This document shows, one piece after another, positions 25,881 through 34,051 of a DNA stretch of 64,000 bases. Each line of letters starts with the position of its first letter. Position 1 is the stretch's first letter. The notes beneath the pieces are model-generated. The model saw nothing but the letters and a program-made list of their open reading frames with translations. It had not been told where the DNA came from and made no database searches. The translations under genes and the position numbers were made by a program. Source of the DNA: Achromobacter aegrifaciens (GTDB lineage Bacteria > Pseudomonadota > Gammaproteobacteria > Burkholderiales > Burkholderiaceae_B); the NCBI RefSeq assembly GCF_902859735.1, contig NZ_CADIJY010000006.1, positions 124,001 to 188,000 of the forward strand, in the 5' to 3' direction.

Positions 25881-27757
25881 CAGGATTCCTTTTTCGTACG
25901 GGTAAGCGCCAGCCAGGCTCGCGAGACCAATCCCATGATGCCGTCGCGGAACAGGAGGACGCAGAGGACGAAGATTGCGCCCTGGACGATGAGCACCCAG
26001 GAGCCCAGCGGCGCCAGGTAGTTCTGCAGCGACACGAAGGTGAACGCGCCGGCCAACGGGCCGAACACCGTGCCGATGCCGCCCAGCAGCGCCATCAGCA
26101 CCACTTCGCCGTTGGCGTGCCAATGCACGTCCGTCAACGACGCGACGCCGAACACCAGCACCTTCAGGCCGCCGGCCAGCCCCGCCACCGAGGCCGACAG
26201 CGTGAACGCCATCAGCTTGTAGCGCGAAGTGGAATAGCCCAGCGAGCGCGCGCGCTGCTCGTTGTCGCGCACCGAACGGATCACCTCGCCAAAGGGCGAG
26301 TTCAGCACGCGCAGCACAAAGGCATAGCCCAGCGCGAACACGGCCAACGTGAAGTAATACATCGGCATCACGCCTTCAAGATCGAAGATGCCGAACAGCT
26401 TGCCGCGCGGCACACTCTGCAGGCCGTCCTCGCCGCCGGTAAAGCCCGCCTGGACCGCGATGAAATAGACCAGTTGCGACAACGCCAGCGTGATCATCGC
26501 GAAGTAGATGCCCTGGCGCCGGATCGCGACGGCGCCAAACGCCAGACCCAGCAGCCCCCCCGTCAGCACCCCGGCCAGTAGGCCGAGTTCGGGCGTGGCG
26601 CTCAGCAGCTTCATCACGATGCCGGTCGCGTAGGCAGCCGCGCCGAAGAACGCGGCATGGCCGAACGACAGCAGGCCCACGTAGCCCACCAGCAGATTGA
26701 AGGCCGCGGCAAACAGCGCGAAGCACAGCACCTTCATCAGAAAGGTCGGATAGATGAACCAGGGCGCGGCGATGGCGGCCACGGCCAGCGCCGCCATCGC
26801 CACGCGCATGCCGCGGCGGCTCAGCTGCACCGGCTCGCGTGTGGCCTCGGCGGCCAGCACGTTCTGCACCTGCAGCGGCTTGCCGAACAGGCCCGCGGGC
26901 TTGCACAGCAGCACCAGTACCATGATGATGAAGATCGCCAGGTTGGCGGCCTCGGGATAGAACACCTTGGTCAGGCCTTCGATGATGCCCAGCCCGAAAC
27001 CACTGATGATGGCGCCCATGATGGAGCCCATGCCGCCGATCACCACCACCGCGAACACCACCACCACGAGGTTGGAGCCCATCATCGGACTGACCTGGTA
27101 GATCGGCGCGGCGATCACGCCCGCCACCGACGCCAGCGCCACGCCCAGCGCGTAGGTCAGCGTGATGAGCAGCGGCACGTTGATGCCGAAGGAGCGCACC
27201 ACCGTCGGATTCTCGGTGGCCGCGCGCAGCATCGCGCCCACGCGGGTCTTCTCGATCAGCACCCACACGGCCAGGCACAGCACCAGCGACACCGCCACCG
27301 CCCAGCCGCGATACCAGGGCAGGAACATGAAGCCCAGGTTGACGCCGCCAGACAACGCCTTGGGTATCGTGTAGGGCAACCCCGATACGCCATAGGCCTG
27401 ACGCAGGCCGCCTTCGATCAGCAGCGCGATGCCAAAGGTCAGCAACAGCCCGTACAAGTGATCCATGCGGTAGGTGCGCGAGATCAACAGGCGCTCGACC
27501 ACGATGGCGAACACGGCCATGATGAGCGGCACCAGCACCAGCGCTGCCCAGTAGTTCACGCCCAGATAGTTCAGCAGCATCCAGGCCAGGAATGCACCCG
27601 CCGTGTACTGCGCGCCATGGGCGAAGTTGATGATGTTCAACAGGCCGAAGATCACCGCCAGCCCGATCGACAGCAGTGCGTAGAACGAACCGTTGATCAG
27701 GCCGAGCAGCAGTTGGCCGAATAGTGCCGTGGACGGCACGCCGAATATTTCGAACAC
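25880..27757 (-). CDS. fused branched-chain amino acid-type ABC permease (LivH-LivM)
   Basis: Both inner-membrane permeases of a HAAT-family ABC importer are fused in one 625-residue protein. The LivH part spans about residues 1-295 (LLLGLINGSFYALLSIGLAV; NIINFAHGAQYTAGAF; GGMGSIMGAIISGFGLGIIE). The LivM part spans about 315-625 (LLVGYVGLLSFGHAAFFGAA; AIRRQGIYFAMITLALSQLV; RSVRDNEQRARSLGYSTSRY). Elsewhere these are usually two proteins. Located first after livF in the order livG-livF-livHM-Dabb, with 13 bases to livF. The substrate may be an aromatic or organic acid rather than an amino acid, given the catabolic neighbours (inference). Confidence 0.93.
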   Translation of the reverse strand: MFEIFGVPSTALFGQLLLGLINGSFYALLSIGLAVIFGLLNIINFAHGAQYTAGAFLAWMLLNYLGVNYWAALVLVPLIMAVFAIVVERLLISRTYRMDHLYGLLLTFGIALLIEGGLRQAYGVSGLPYTIPKALSGGVNLGFMFLPWYRGWAVAVSLVLCLAVWVLIEKTRVGAMLRAATENPTVVRSFGINVPLLITLTYALGVALASVAGVIAAPIYQVSPMMGSNLVVVVFAVVVIGGMGSIMGAIISGFGLGIIEGLTKVFYPEAANLAIFIIMVLVLLCKPAGLFGKPLQVQNVLAAEATREPVQLSRRGMRVAMAALAVAAIAAPWFIYPTFLMKVLCFALFAAAFNLLVGYVGLLSFGHAAFFGAAAYATGIVMKLLSATPELGLLAGVLTGGLLGLAFGAVAIRRQGIYFAMITLALSQLVYFIAVQAGFTGGEDGLQSVPRGKLFGIFDLEGVMPMYYFTLAVFALGYAFVLRVLNSPFGEVIRSVRDNEQRARSLGYSTSRYKLMAFTLSASVAGLAGGLKVLVFGVASLTDVHWHANGEVVLMALLGGIGTVFGPLAGAFTFVSLQNYLAPLGSWVLIVQGAIFVLCVLLFRDGIMGLVSRAWLALTRTKKES

Positions 27758-27770
27758 GTGGATTCTCCCC

Positions 27771-28463
27771 TCAGACGCCCAGGCGGCGCTTGATCCGCTC
27801 GGGATCGTTGCGCGCTTCTTCTGCCGACAGCTGGTCGACGACGCAGCCGTGCTCCATGACGTAGTGGCGGTCAGCCACCTTGGTCGCGAAACGGAAGTTC
27901 TGCTCGACCAGCACGATGGTGAAGCCCCGCTCCTTCAGGGTGCGGATGGCATGCCCGATCTGCTGCACGATGACGGGCGCGAGGCCCTCGGTGGGTTCGT
28001 CCAGCAGGATGAGCTGGGCGCCGGTGCGCAGGATGCGCGCGATCGCCAGCATCTGCTGTTCGCCGCCCGACAGGTTGCCGCCGGAACTGGCGCTGCGTTC
28101 GCGCAGGTTGGGAAACAGCGTGTAGATTTCGTCCAGCGACATGCCGCCATCGGCCAGGCGCGGCGGCAGCATCAGGTTTTCGGTCACGTCCAGGCTGCGG
28201 AACACGGCCCGTTCTTCGGGGCAATACACCACGCCCAACCGCGGAATGCGGTGCGCCGCCATGCCCACGGTCTCCTGGCCGTTCAAGCGGATGGAACCGC
28301 GCCGCTTGTCCATGATGCCCATGATGGCGCGCAGCGTGGTCGTCTTGCCCGCCCCGTTGCGGCCCAGGATGGTGACGAGTTCGCCGCGCCTGACTTCCAT
28401 GTCCACGCCGTGCAGCACGTGGGATTCGCCGTACCAGGCGTTGAGGTCCTTGATAACCAGCAT
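27771..28463 (-). CDS. livF: ABC transporter ATP-binding protein, LivF type
   Basis: A 230-residue nucleotide-binding subunit. Walker A GRNGAGKTT near residue 36, ABC signature LSGGEQQM near 134, Walker B LILLDEPTEGLAP near 154, and the switch His in VEQN-FRF. The short length and ‘EGLAP’ mark the LivF half of the LivG/LivF pair that powers the fused permease. It starts one base after the livG stop codon. The name denotes the family only; the transported substrate is unknown. Confidence 0.93.
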   Translation of the reverse strand: MLVIKDLNAWYGESHVLHGVDMEVRRGELVTILGRNGAGKTTTLRAIMGIMDKRRGSIRLNGQETVGMAAHRIPRLGVVYCPEERAVFRSLDVTENLMLPPRLADGGMSLDEIYTLFPNLRERSASSGGNLSGGEQQMLAIARILRTGAQLILLDEPTEGLAPVIVQQIGHAIRTLKERGFTIVLVEQNFRFATKVADRHYVMEHGCVVDQLSAEEARNDPERIKRRLGV

Positions 28464-28464
28464 C

Positions 28465-29226
28465 TCAGTGCGCCTCCTCGTCGGAGCCCATGTAGGCCGT
28501 GATGACGCGCTCGTCGCTCGACACGGTGGCGTAGTCGCCCTCGGCCAGCACCGCGCCGCGCGCCAGCACCGTGATGGTGTCGGACAGATCCGCCACTACC
28601 GACAGGTTGTGTTCGACCATCAGGATGCTGCGGTTGGCGGACGCGCGCCGGATCAGCGCGGCGATGCGGGTCACGTCCTCCTGGCCCAGGCCCGCCATGG
28701 GCTCGTCCAGCAACATGATTTCCGGCTCCAGCGCCAGAGTCATCGCGATTTCCAGTGCGCGCTTGCGTCCATAAGGCAGCAGCGCCGCGGTGGTGTGCGC
28801 CAGGCCGGAGAGGCCGACCGCGTCCAGCAGTTCCATGGCGCGGCCGTTCAGGTGGTCGATGCTGCTGCGGCTGCGCCAGAAGCGCCAACCATCGCCGTGC
28901 TGGCGCATCAGCGCCACGCGCATGTTCTGCAGCGCCGTCAGGCCCAGGAACACGGCGGATATCTGGAACGAGCGGACGATGCCCAGGCGCGCGATCTGCT
29001 CGGGCGCCAGCGCCGTGATGTCGCGGCCCCGATAGTGGATGACGCCCGCGTCGGGCGCGAGGAACTTGGTCAGCAGGTTGAAGCAGGTGGTTTTGCCTGC
29101 GCCATTGGGGCCGATCAAGGCATGGATGGAGCCTTCGCGCAGGGACAGGGACACGCCGTCGACGGCATTGAAGCCGCCGAACCGCTTGACCAATCCCTGG
29201 GCGGACAGGACCGCTGGGGTGTTCAT
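28465..29226 (-). CDS. livG: ABC transporter ATP-binding protein, LivG type
   Basis: A 253-residue ATP-binding subunit. Walker A GPNGAGKTTCFNLLTKFL near residue 38, the LivG-type signature LPYGRKRALEIAMTLALEP, Walker B MLLDEPMAGLG, and MVEHN switch. The signature is LPYGRKR rather than LSYGxQR, a common variation. The start at 29226 (MNTPAVLSAQGLVKRFGG) lies ten bases after the upstream SDR stop; an in-frame ATG at 29451 lies inside that SDR gene and is rejected. It completes the energising module for the fused permease. Confidence 0.93.
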   Translation of the reverse strand: MNTPAVLSAQGLVKRFGGFNAVDGVSLSLREGSIHALIGPNGAGKTTCFNLLTKFLAPDAGVIHYRGRDITALAPEQIARLGIVRSFQISAVFLGLTALQNMRVALMRQHGDGWRFWRSRSSIDHLNGRAMELLDAVGLSGLAHTTAALLPYGRKRALEIAMTLALEPEIMLLDEPMAGLGQEDVTRIAALIRRASANRSILMVEHNLSVVADLSDTITVLARGAVLAEGDYATVSSDERVITAYMGSDEEAH

Positions 29227-29236
29227 GGGCGCGCTC

Positions 29237-30016
29237 CTACATGCGGGCCAGCAGGCCGCCGTCGATCGCCAGGACGTGTCCGTTGACGAACGCGGCGCCC
29301 GGCGAGGCCAGGTAGACCACCGCGGGTGCAATGTCTTCCGGCGCGGCCCAGCGGCCGGCGGGCACCGCCGTGGCCAGGAAGGACTGGAACTGCGGATTGT
29401 CCTGCAGCCCCTGCGTGAAATCGGTGCGCACGAAACCGGGCGCCAGCGCATTGCAGGTGATGCCGCTGGCGCCGTATTCGACCGCCAGCGCGCGCGTGAA
29501 GGCCGCGATCGCGCCCTTGGCCGTGGCGTAGGCGGCGATGTTGGGCATGGTGGCCTGCCCTGCCACGGACGACATCAGCACGATGCGGCCGAAGCCGCGC
29601 TTGCCCATGCCGGGCAGCACGGCCCGCGCGCAATGGAAGGCGCCGTTGACGTGCACGTTCTGCAAGGCCTGCCATTCGGCGGAGCTCATCTCCACCACGG
29701 GCTTGCGGTTCTGGTTGCCGGCATTGCTGACCAGTACGTCGACCGCCAGCCCCGCGTTATCCAGTTGCGCGACGGCATCGGCCACGGCCTTTTCGTCGGC
29801 GACATCGAAAGGCGCCCCGTGGGCCTTGATGCCTTCGGCCGCCAGGCGCTCGCAGGCGGCCGCGCAGGCCTCGCCGGAAAGATCGTTGATTACCACCTGG
29901 GCGCCAGCCTGGCCCAATGCTCGCGCGATGGCGTAGCCCAGTCCCCTTGCTGCGCCCGTCACCAGCGCGACGCGCCCCGCCAGACCGAACGTGCGGTCCA
30001 GATAGTCGTGTTTCAA
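29237..30016 (-). CDS. SDR family oxidoreductase (first of two)
   Basis: A 259-residue classical short-chain dehydrogenase/reductase. Cofactor motif TGAARGLG near residue 20, NAG at SNAGNQN near 96, catalytic Ser in MSSVAGQ, and Tyr-x3-Lys in AAYATAKGA near residue 160. Pattern is close to gluconate-5-dehydrogenase/3-oxoacyl-ACP-reductase-like SDRs; substrate unknown. First gene of the minus-strand operon SDR-livG-livF-livHM-Dabb, transcribed away from the cupin operon. Confidence 0.88.
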   Translation of the reverse strand: MKHDYLDRTFGLAGRVALVTGAARGLGYAIARALGQAGAQVVINDLSGEACAAACERLAAEGIKAHGAPFDVADEKAVADAVAQLDNAGLAVDVLVSNAGNQNRKPVVEMSSAEWQALQNVHVNGAFHCARAVLPGMGKRGFGRIVLMSSVAGQATMPNIAAYATAKGAIAAFTRALAVEYGASGITCNALAPGFVRTDFTQGLQDNPQFQSFLATAVPAGRWAAPEDIAPAVVYLASPGAAFVNGHVLAIDGGLLARM

Positions 30017-30097
30017 GCTTGTCTCCTTGGTCTTATATGCGCCGGATTTCTTGGCCCGGCCTGTGTCGCTGCATGCTTGCGCCAGGCGAAAACATGA

Positions 30098-30171
30098 TTG
30101 ACATAAATCTCAATATACGCGACTATTTTTAAACACTCAATAACAAGATTTTTTCTTTATCTCTCATAAAG
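30098..30171 (+). promoter_or_regulatory. divergent promoter region with operator-like inverted repeat
   Basis: An AT-rich patch in the 174-base space between the two divergent operons. A perfect TTGACA (30098-30103) is followed after 17 bases by a weak -10-like GACTAT (30121-30126), pointing toward the cupin gene. Nearer the gene, CTTTAT-ctctc-ATAAAG (30155-30171) is a perfect 6+5+6 inverted repeat, a plausible site for the IclR regulator encoded in this operon. Site assignment is inference. Confidence 0.5.
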
Positions 30172-30190
30172 AGTTCTGGTAGGAGACATC

Positions 30191-30589
30191 ATGGCCCTGG
30201 AAACTCCCGGCTGCCCCGCAGCCAACGCCTTGCCGCCCCTGGCTTCACGCTTCCTCAAAGTTGCCGATCTGCCGTGGAAACCGACGCAAGTGGAAGGCAT
30301 AGACATGAAGGTGCTGATGCAGGACAAGGAGACCGGCTTGCTGACCGCCCTGTTCCGCTGGCAGCCCGGCACCGAGCTGCCGCTGCATGAGCACGTGGAG
30401 GTCGAACAGACCTTCGTGCTGGAAGGCTCGATCGTCGACGCCGAAGGCGAGGTCTGCGCTGGCGACTACGTGTGGCGTCCGCGCGGCAACCGGCACGTGG
30501 CGCGCGCGCCCAATGGCGCTTTGGTGCTGAGCTTCTTCCTGAAACCCAATATGTTCATCGACGCCTACGCCGGCCAGACGCTGGAGTAA
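30191..30589 (+). CDS. cupin-domain protein (ChrR-cupin type)
   Basis: A 132-residue single cupin barrel. Cupin motif 1 is PGTELPLHEHVEVEQTFVLE (metal ligands His-x-His and Glu) and motif 2 is AGDYVWRPRGNRHVARAPNG with the fourth His. Small cupins of this kind act as dioxygenases, isomerases or sensors; similarity to acetophenone-type dioxygenases is only general. GGAG stands eight bases before the ATG. It is the first gene of the plus-strand operon cupin-SBP-SDR-IclR and probably works on the imported compound. Confidence 0.82.
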   Translation: MALETPGCPAANALPPLASRFLKVADLPWKPTQVEGIDMKVLMQDKETGLLTALFRWQPGTELPLHEHVEVEQTFVLEGSIVDAEGEVCAGDYVWRPRGNRHVARAPNGALVLSFFLKPNMFIDAYAGQTLE

Positions 30590-30657
30590 GCGGCCCCGGC
30601 GCGACCGTCCGGCACAGGACGGCGCGCAAAGAAACTAGCCCCCGAGGAGACATACCC

Positions 30658-31869
30658 ATGAAGACCCGTTTGAAGAACAGCCTGGCCGCCTGCGTGCTGG
30701 GCGCCCTGTCCGTATCGGCCCAGGCGCAGGTATCCGATGACGTCGTGAAGATCGGCGTGCTCGGCGACCAGTCCGGCATGATGGCCGACCTGTCCGGCAA
30801 GTTTGGCGTGGAAGCCGTGAAGATGGCCGTCGAGGATTTCGGCGGCACCGTGCTGGGCAAGCCCATCGAAGTGATCTCGGCCGACCACCAGAACAAGGTC
30901 GACATCGGCGTGGCGACCGCGCGCCGCTGGTACGAGAATGACAAGGTGGACCTGATCCTGGACGTGCCCAACTCCGCGATCGCACTGGCGGTGCAGGACC
31001 TGACCCGCCAGATGAAGCGCGTGGTGATCTTCACCAGCGCAGGCTCCGCCGACCTGACGGGCAAGGCCTGCTCGCCCAACGGCATGCACTGGACCTACGA
31101 CACCTATGCCTATGCCACCGGCGTGGCCAACGGCGTCATGGAAGACGGCGGCAAGAGCTGGTACTTCATCACTTCCGATTACGCCTTCGGCCATTCGCTG
31201 GAGCGCGACGCCATGGCGGTGGTCAAGGCCAAGGGTGGCCAGGTCGTAGGCAGCGTGCGCCACCCGATCGCCAGCGCGGACTTCTCCTCGTTCCTGCTGC
31301 AGGCGCAGGCCTCCAAGGCCCAGGTGATCGGCCTGGCCAACGGCAGCGGCGACACCATCAACAGCATCAAGCAGGCGTTCGAGTTCGGCATCATGGGCAG
31401 CAAGCAGCGCGTGGCCGCCCTCTTCATGAGCATCGTGGACGTGCGCAGCGTGGGGCTGGAATACGCGCAGGGCCTGAACCTGGTGGAACCCTTCTACTGG
31501 GACCTGGACGACAAGTCGCGGCAATGGTCCGAGCGTTATTTCAAACGCACCGGCCGCATGCCGTCCATGGTCCAGGCCAGCAACTACAGCGCCGCCATGC
31601 ACTACCTGAACGCCGTCAAGGCGGCGGGCACGGACGCGTCCGAGCCGGTGCTGAAGAAGATGCATGAGACGCCCATCAACGACTTCATGACCGAGAACGG
31701 CCGCATCCGCGAGGACGGCCGCATCATGCGCGATCTCTATCTGTTCCAGGTCAAGAAGCCCTCGGAATCCAAGCGCGACTGGGACTACTACAACCTGGTG
31801 CGCAAGATTCCGGCCGAACAGGCCTTCCGTCCGCTCAAGGACGGCGCCTGCCCGCTGGTGAAATCGTGA
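30658..31869 (+). CDS. ABC transporter periplasmic substrate-binding protein, branched-chain type
   Basis: A 403-residue secreted binding protein. Signal peptide MKTRLKNSLAACVLGALSV ending SAQAQ, then the type I periplasmic fold starting VVKIGVLGDQSGMMADLSG; later YFITSDYAFGHSLERDAMAV and GKACSPNGMHW segments are typical of LivJ-like proteins that bind aromatic or small organic acids. It is the missing fifth part of the ABC importer encoded on the opposite strand (livG/livF/livHM). The start at 30658 has GAGGAG nine bases upstream. The stop overlaps the next SDR start. Confidence 0.93.
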   Translation: MKTRLKNSLAACVLGALSVSAQAQVSDDVVKIGVLGDQSGMMADLSGKFGVEAVKMAVEDFGGTVLGKPIEVISADHQNKVDIGVATARRWYENDKVDLILDVPNSAIALAVQDLTRQMKRVVIFTSAGSADLTGKACSPNGMHWTYDTYAYATGVANGVMEDGGKSWYFITSDYAFGHSLERDAMAVVKAKGGQVVGSVRHPIASADFSSFLLQAQASKAQVIGLANGSGDTINSIKQAFEFGIMGSKQRVAALFMSIVDVRSVGLEYAQGLNLVEPFYWDLDDKSRQWSERYFKRTGRMPSMVQASNYSAAMHYLNAVKAAGTDASEPVLKKMHETPINDFMTENGRIREDGRIMRDLYLFQVKKPSESKRDWDYYNLVRKIPAEQAFRPLKDGACPLVKS

Positions 31870-32630
31870 TGGACGGCGCGCTTGGACTGCTGGCCGGCAA
31901 GCGCGCCATTGTCACGGGGGGCGCCAACCCCCGTGGCATAGGCGCCGCCATCGTCGAGCTCTTCATCGCCCAGGGCGCCACGGTCGCGGTGTTGGACCAG
32001 GCCTATCCGGAAGGCGCCGGCGCGGCGCTGGCCGCGAGCCGCATCGACCTGCACTGCGACGTGTCCCGTTCGGCCTCCTGCGAGGCGGCGATTGCCCGCG
32101 CCCGCGAGGCGCTCGGCGGCATCGACGTGCTGGTCAACAACGCCGGCATCGTCGCGGCCACGCGCATCTGGGACCTGCCCGAGGACGAGTTCCGCCGCAT
32201 GGTGGAGGTGAACCTGACCGGCACCTACAACGTCACGCATGCGGCGCTGCCGGAATTGCTGCAAAGCGCGCGGCGTCCGGCCATCGTCAACCTGGGCTCC
32301 ACCGCCGCCTTGCGCGGCGGCGGCCTGCTGGGCGGCTCGCATTACGCCGCATCCAAGGGCGGCGTCATCAGCTTCACCAAGGCGCTGGCGCGCGAGCTCG
32401 GCCCGCGCGGGGTGCGCGCCAATTGCGTGGCGCCCGGCATCATCGAAACGGACATGACGCTGGGAAAATTCGGCGAAAATTGGGAACAAGAACTCAAACA
32501 GGGCATTCCGCTACAGCGTTTCGGCTCGCCCGCCGAAGTCGCCCAGGCCATACTTTTCCTGGCCTCGGACCTGTCCTCCTACTCAACCGGCATCGTGGTC
32601 GACGTCAATGGCGGCTTCCACATTCACTAG
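31869..32630 (+). CDS. SDR family oxidoreductase (second of two)
   Basis: A 253-residue short-chain dehydrogenase. Cofactor motif TGGANPRGIGAAI near residue 17, NNAG in VLVNNAGIVAATRI, catalytic Ser in NLGSTAALRGG, and Tyr-x3-Lys in SHYAASKGG. C-terminal STGIVVDVNGGFHIH fits a 3-oxoacyl-ACP-reductase-like group. The ATG at 31869 shares its A with the last base of the binding-protein TGA stop; an in-frame GTG three bases earlier is an alternative. It likely oxidises an intermediate of the same pathway as the first SDR. Confidence 0.88.
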   Translation: MDGALGLLAGKRAIVTGGANPRGIGAAIVELFIAQGATVAVLDQAYPEGAGAALAASRIDLHCDVSRSASCEAAIARAREALGGIDVLVNNAGIVAATRIWDLPEDEFRRMVEVNLTGTYNVTHAALPELLQSARRPAIVNLGSTAALRGGGLLGGSHYAASKGGVISFTKALARELGPRGVRANCVAPGIIETDMTLGKFGENWEQELKQGIPLQRFGSPAEVAQAILFLASDLSSYSTGIVVDVNGGFHIH

Positions 32631-32645
32631 GCGCGCCCTCCCGCA

Positions 32646-33488
32646 ATGAGCACTCCAGACCGCATGTTGTCCATCCTCGACCTCTTTCGCGACGACACCA
32701 CCGCCGCGTTCCAGGAAGACGTCATGGCGCATCTGGACTGCTCGCGCGCCACGGCTTACCGCTACCTCAAGTCGCTGACCGAAAGCGGGCTGCTGGCACC
32801 CACCTCGGGCGGCGCCTACGTGCTGGGGTCGCGCATCATCGAGCTGGACCGCCATCTTCGCCAGCACGATCCGCTGATGCGCGCGGCGCGCGAGGTCATG
32901 CGGGCCACCGGCGACGAGCTGCACGCCAACCTGATGCTGTGCAACTACTACGGCGACAAGGTCATGTGCGTGGACCGCTACTGGACCGATGATTCCATCG
33001 AATCGAGCTACGCGCGCGGCCGTCCCTACACCATGTTCCATGGCGCCACCGCCAAGCCCATCCTGGCCAACCTGCCGCCGTACCAGCTGCGCAACCTGAT
33101 GCTGTGGCACGCCGCGGAAATCCGCGAAGCCGGGCTGGGGGAGGATTGGGACGAATTCCGCGCCAACCTCAAGCGCCTGCGCGCAGCCGGCGTCTACGTG
33201 TCGCACGGCGAGGTCGACCCTGGGCTGATAGGCATAGGCTCGGCCATCTTCAGCGCCGAACAGAAAGTCGTGGGCAGCCTGGTGTTCATCGCCGCGGAAG
33301 CGCGCACCTCGGCCGAGCGGCTGGAGGTACTGCAGGCGCGCATCCAGATCGCGGCCGCGCAGGTGTCGCGCAATCTGCAGGCTCCGCAAAGCAACGGCGC
33401 GGCGGCGATCGGCATCATGCCGTCGCGGCCGCGCCGCATCAAGACGTCAGCCGGCGGCGCTGCGCCGGCCAAATCCAGGAAGCCGTAA
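32646..33488 (+). CDS. IclR family transcriptional regulator
   Basis: A 280-residue regulator. N-terminal winged helix: MAHLDCSRATAYRYLKSLTE then SGLLAPTSGGAYVLGSRI. C-terminal IclR effector domain with LMLCNYYGDKVMCVDRYW, GRPYTMFHGATAKPILANLP and the late GIGSAIFSAEQKVVGSLVFI. IclR proteins commonly control aromatic and organic-acid catabolism. As last gene of the operon, 15 bases after the second SDR, it probably controls the divergent promoters around 30.1 kb. It ends directly against ppa, whose stop codon starts at the next base. Confidence 0.9.
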   Translation: MSTPDRMLSILDLFRDDTTAAFQEDVMAHLDCSRATAYRYLKSLTESGLLAPTSGGAYVLGSRIIELDRHLRQHDPLMRAAREVMRATGDELHANLMLCNYYGDKVMCVDRYWTDDSIESSYARGRPYTMFHGATAKPILANLPPYQLRNLMLWHAAEIREAGLGEDWDEFRANLKRLRAAGVYVSHGEVDPGLIGIGSAIFSAEQKVVGSLVFIAAEARTSAERLEVLQARIQIAAAQVSRNLQAPQSNGAAAIGIMPSRPRRIKTSAGGAAPAKSRKP

Positions 33489-34019
33489 TCAGGCCTTGTT
33501 GTAGCGCTCGGCGCTGCGGACGATTTCCTCGTGCGCGGCGTCCAGGCCCTTCCAGCCCTTGACCTTGACCCACTTGCCCTTTTCCAGGTCCTTGTAGTGC
33601 TCGAAGAAATGCTGGATGCGGGAGATGTCTTCCGCCGGCAGATCTTCGTAGGACTTGATGTTGCGGTACGGGGGGTACAGCTTTTCGATCGGCACGGCCA
33701 ACAGCTTGGCGTCGCCGCCCGACTCGTCGTCCATTTCCAGCACGCCGATGGCGCGGCAGCGCACGACCGCGCCGATCTGGATCGGGAACGGGGTCAGCAC
33801 CAGCACGTCGGCGGGGTCGCCGTCTTCGGACAGGGTTTGCGGGATGTAGCCGTAGTTGCACGGATAGTGCATGGCAGTCAGCATGAAGCGGTCAACGAAA
33901 ATCGCGCCCGTGTCCTTGTCGACCTCGTACTTCACCGGGTCGGCGTTCATGGGGATTTCGATGATGACGTTGAAGTCTTCCGGCAGCTTCTTGCCAGGGG
34001 AGACGCGATCAAGACTCAT
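33489..34019 (-). CDS. ppa: inorganic pyrophosphatase
   Basis: Soluble family I pyrophosphatase, 176 residues, hydrolysing PPi to drive biosynthesis. Visible: [19 protein letters not shown], the [11 protein letters not shown] core with the Lys/Glu/Arg active-site pieces, [12 protein letters not shown] and the metal-binding [11 protein letters not shown] (Asp cluster). ATG 34019 gives [16 protein letters not shown]. It lies tail-to-tail with the IclR gene with no spare base between, and 32 bases after hemY, so it may share the hem transcript. Confidence 0.97.
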   Translation of the reverse strand: MSLDRVSPGKKLPEDFNVIIEIPMNADPVKYEVDKDTGAIFVDRFMLTAMHYPCNYGYIPQTLSEDGDPADVLVLTPFPIQIGAVVRCRAIGVLEMDDESGGDAKLLAVPIEKLYPPYRNIKSYEDLPAEDISRIQHFFEHYKDLEKGKWVKVKGWKGLDAAHEEIVRSAERYNKA

Positions 34020-34051
34020 GATTCAACCTTGTTGTGTGTCTGAAGGATTGT

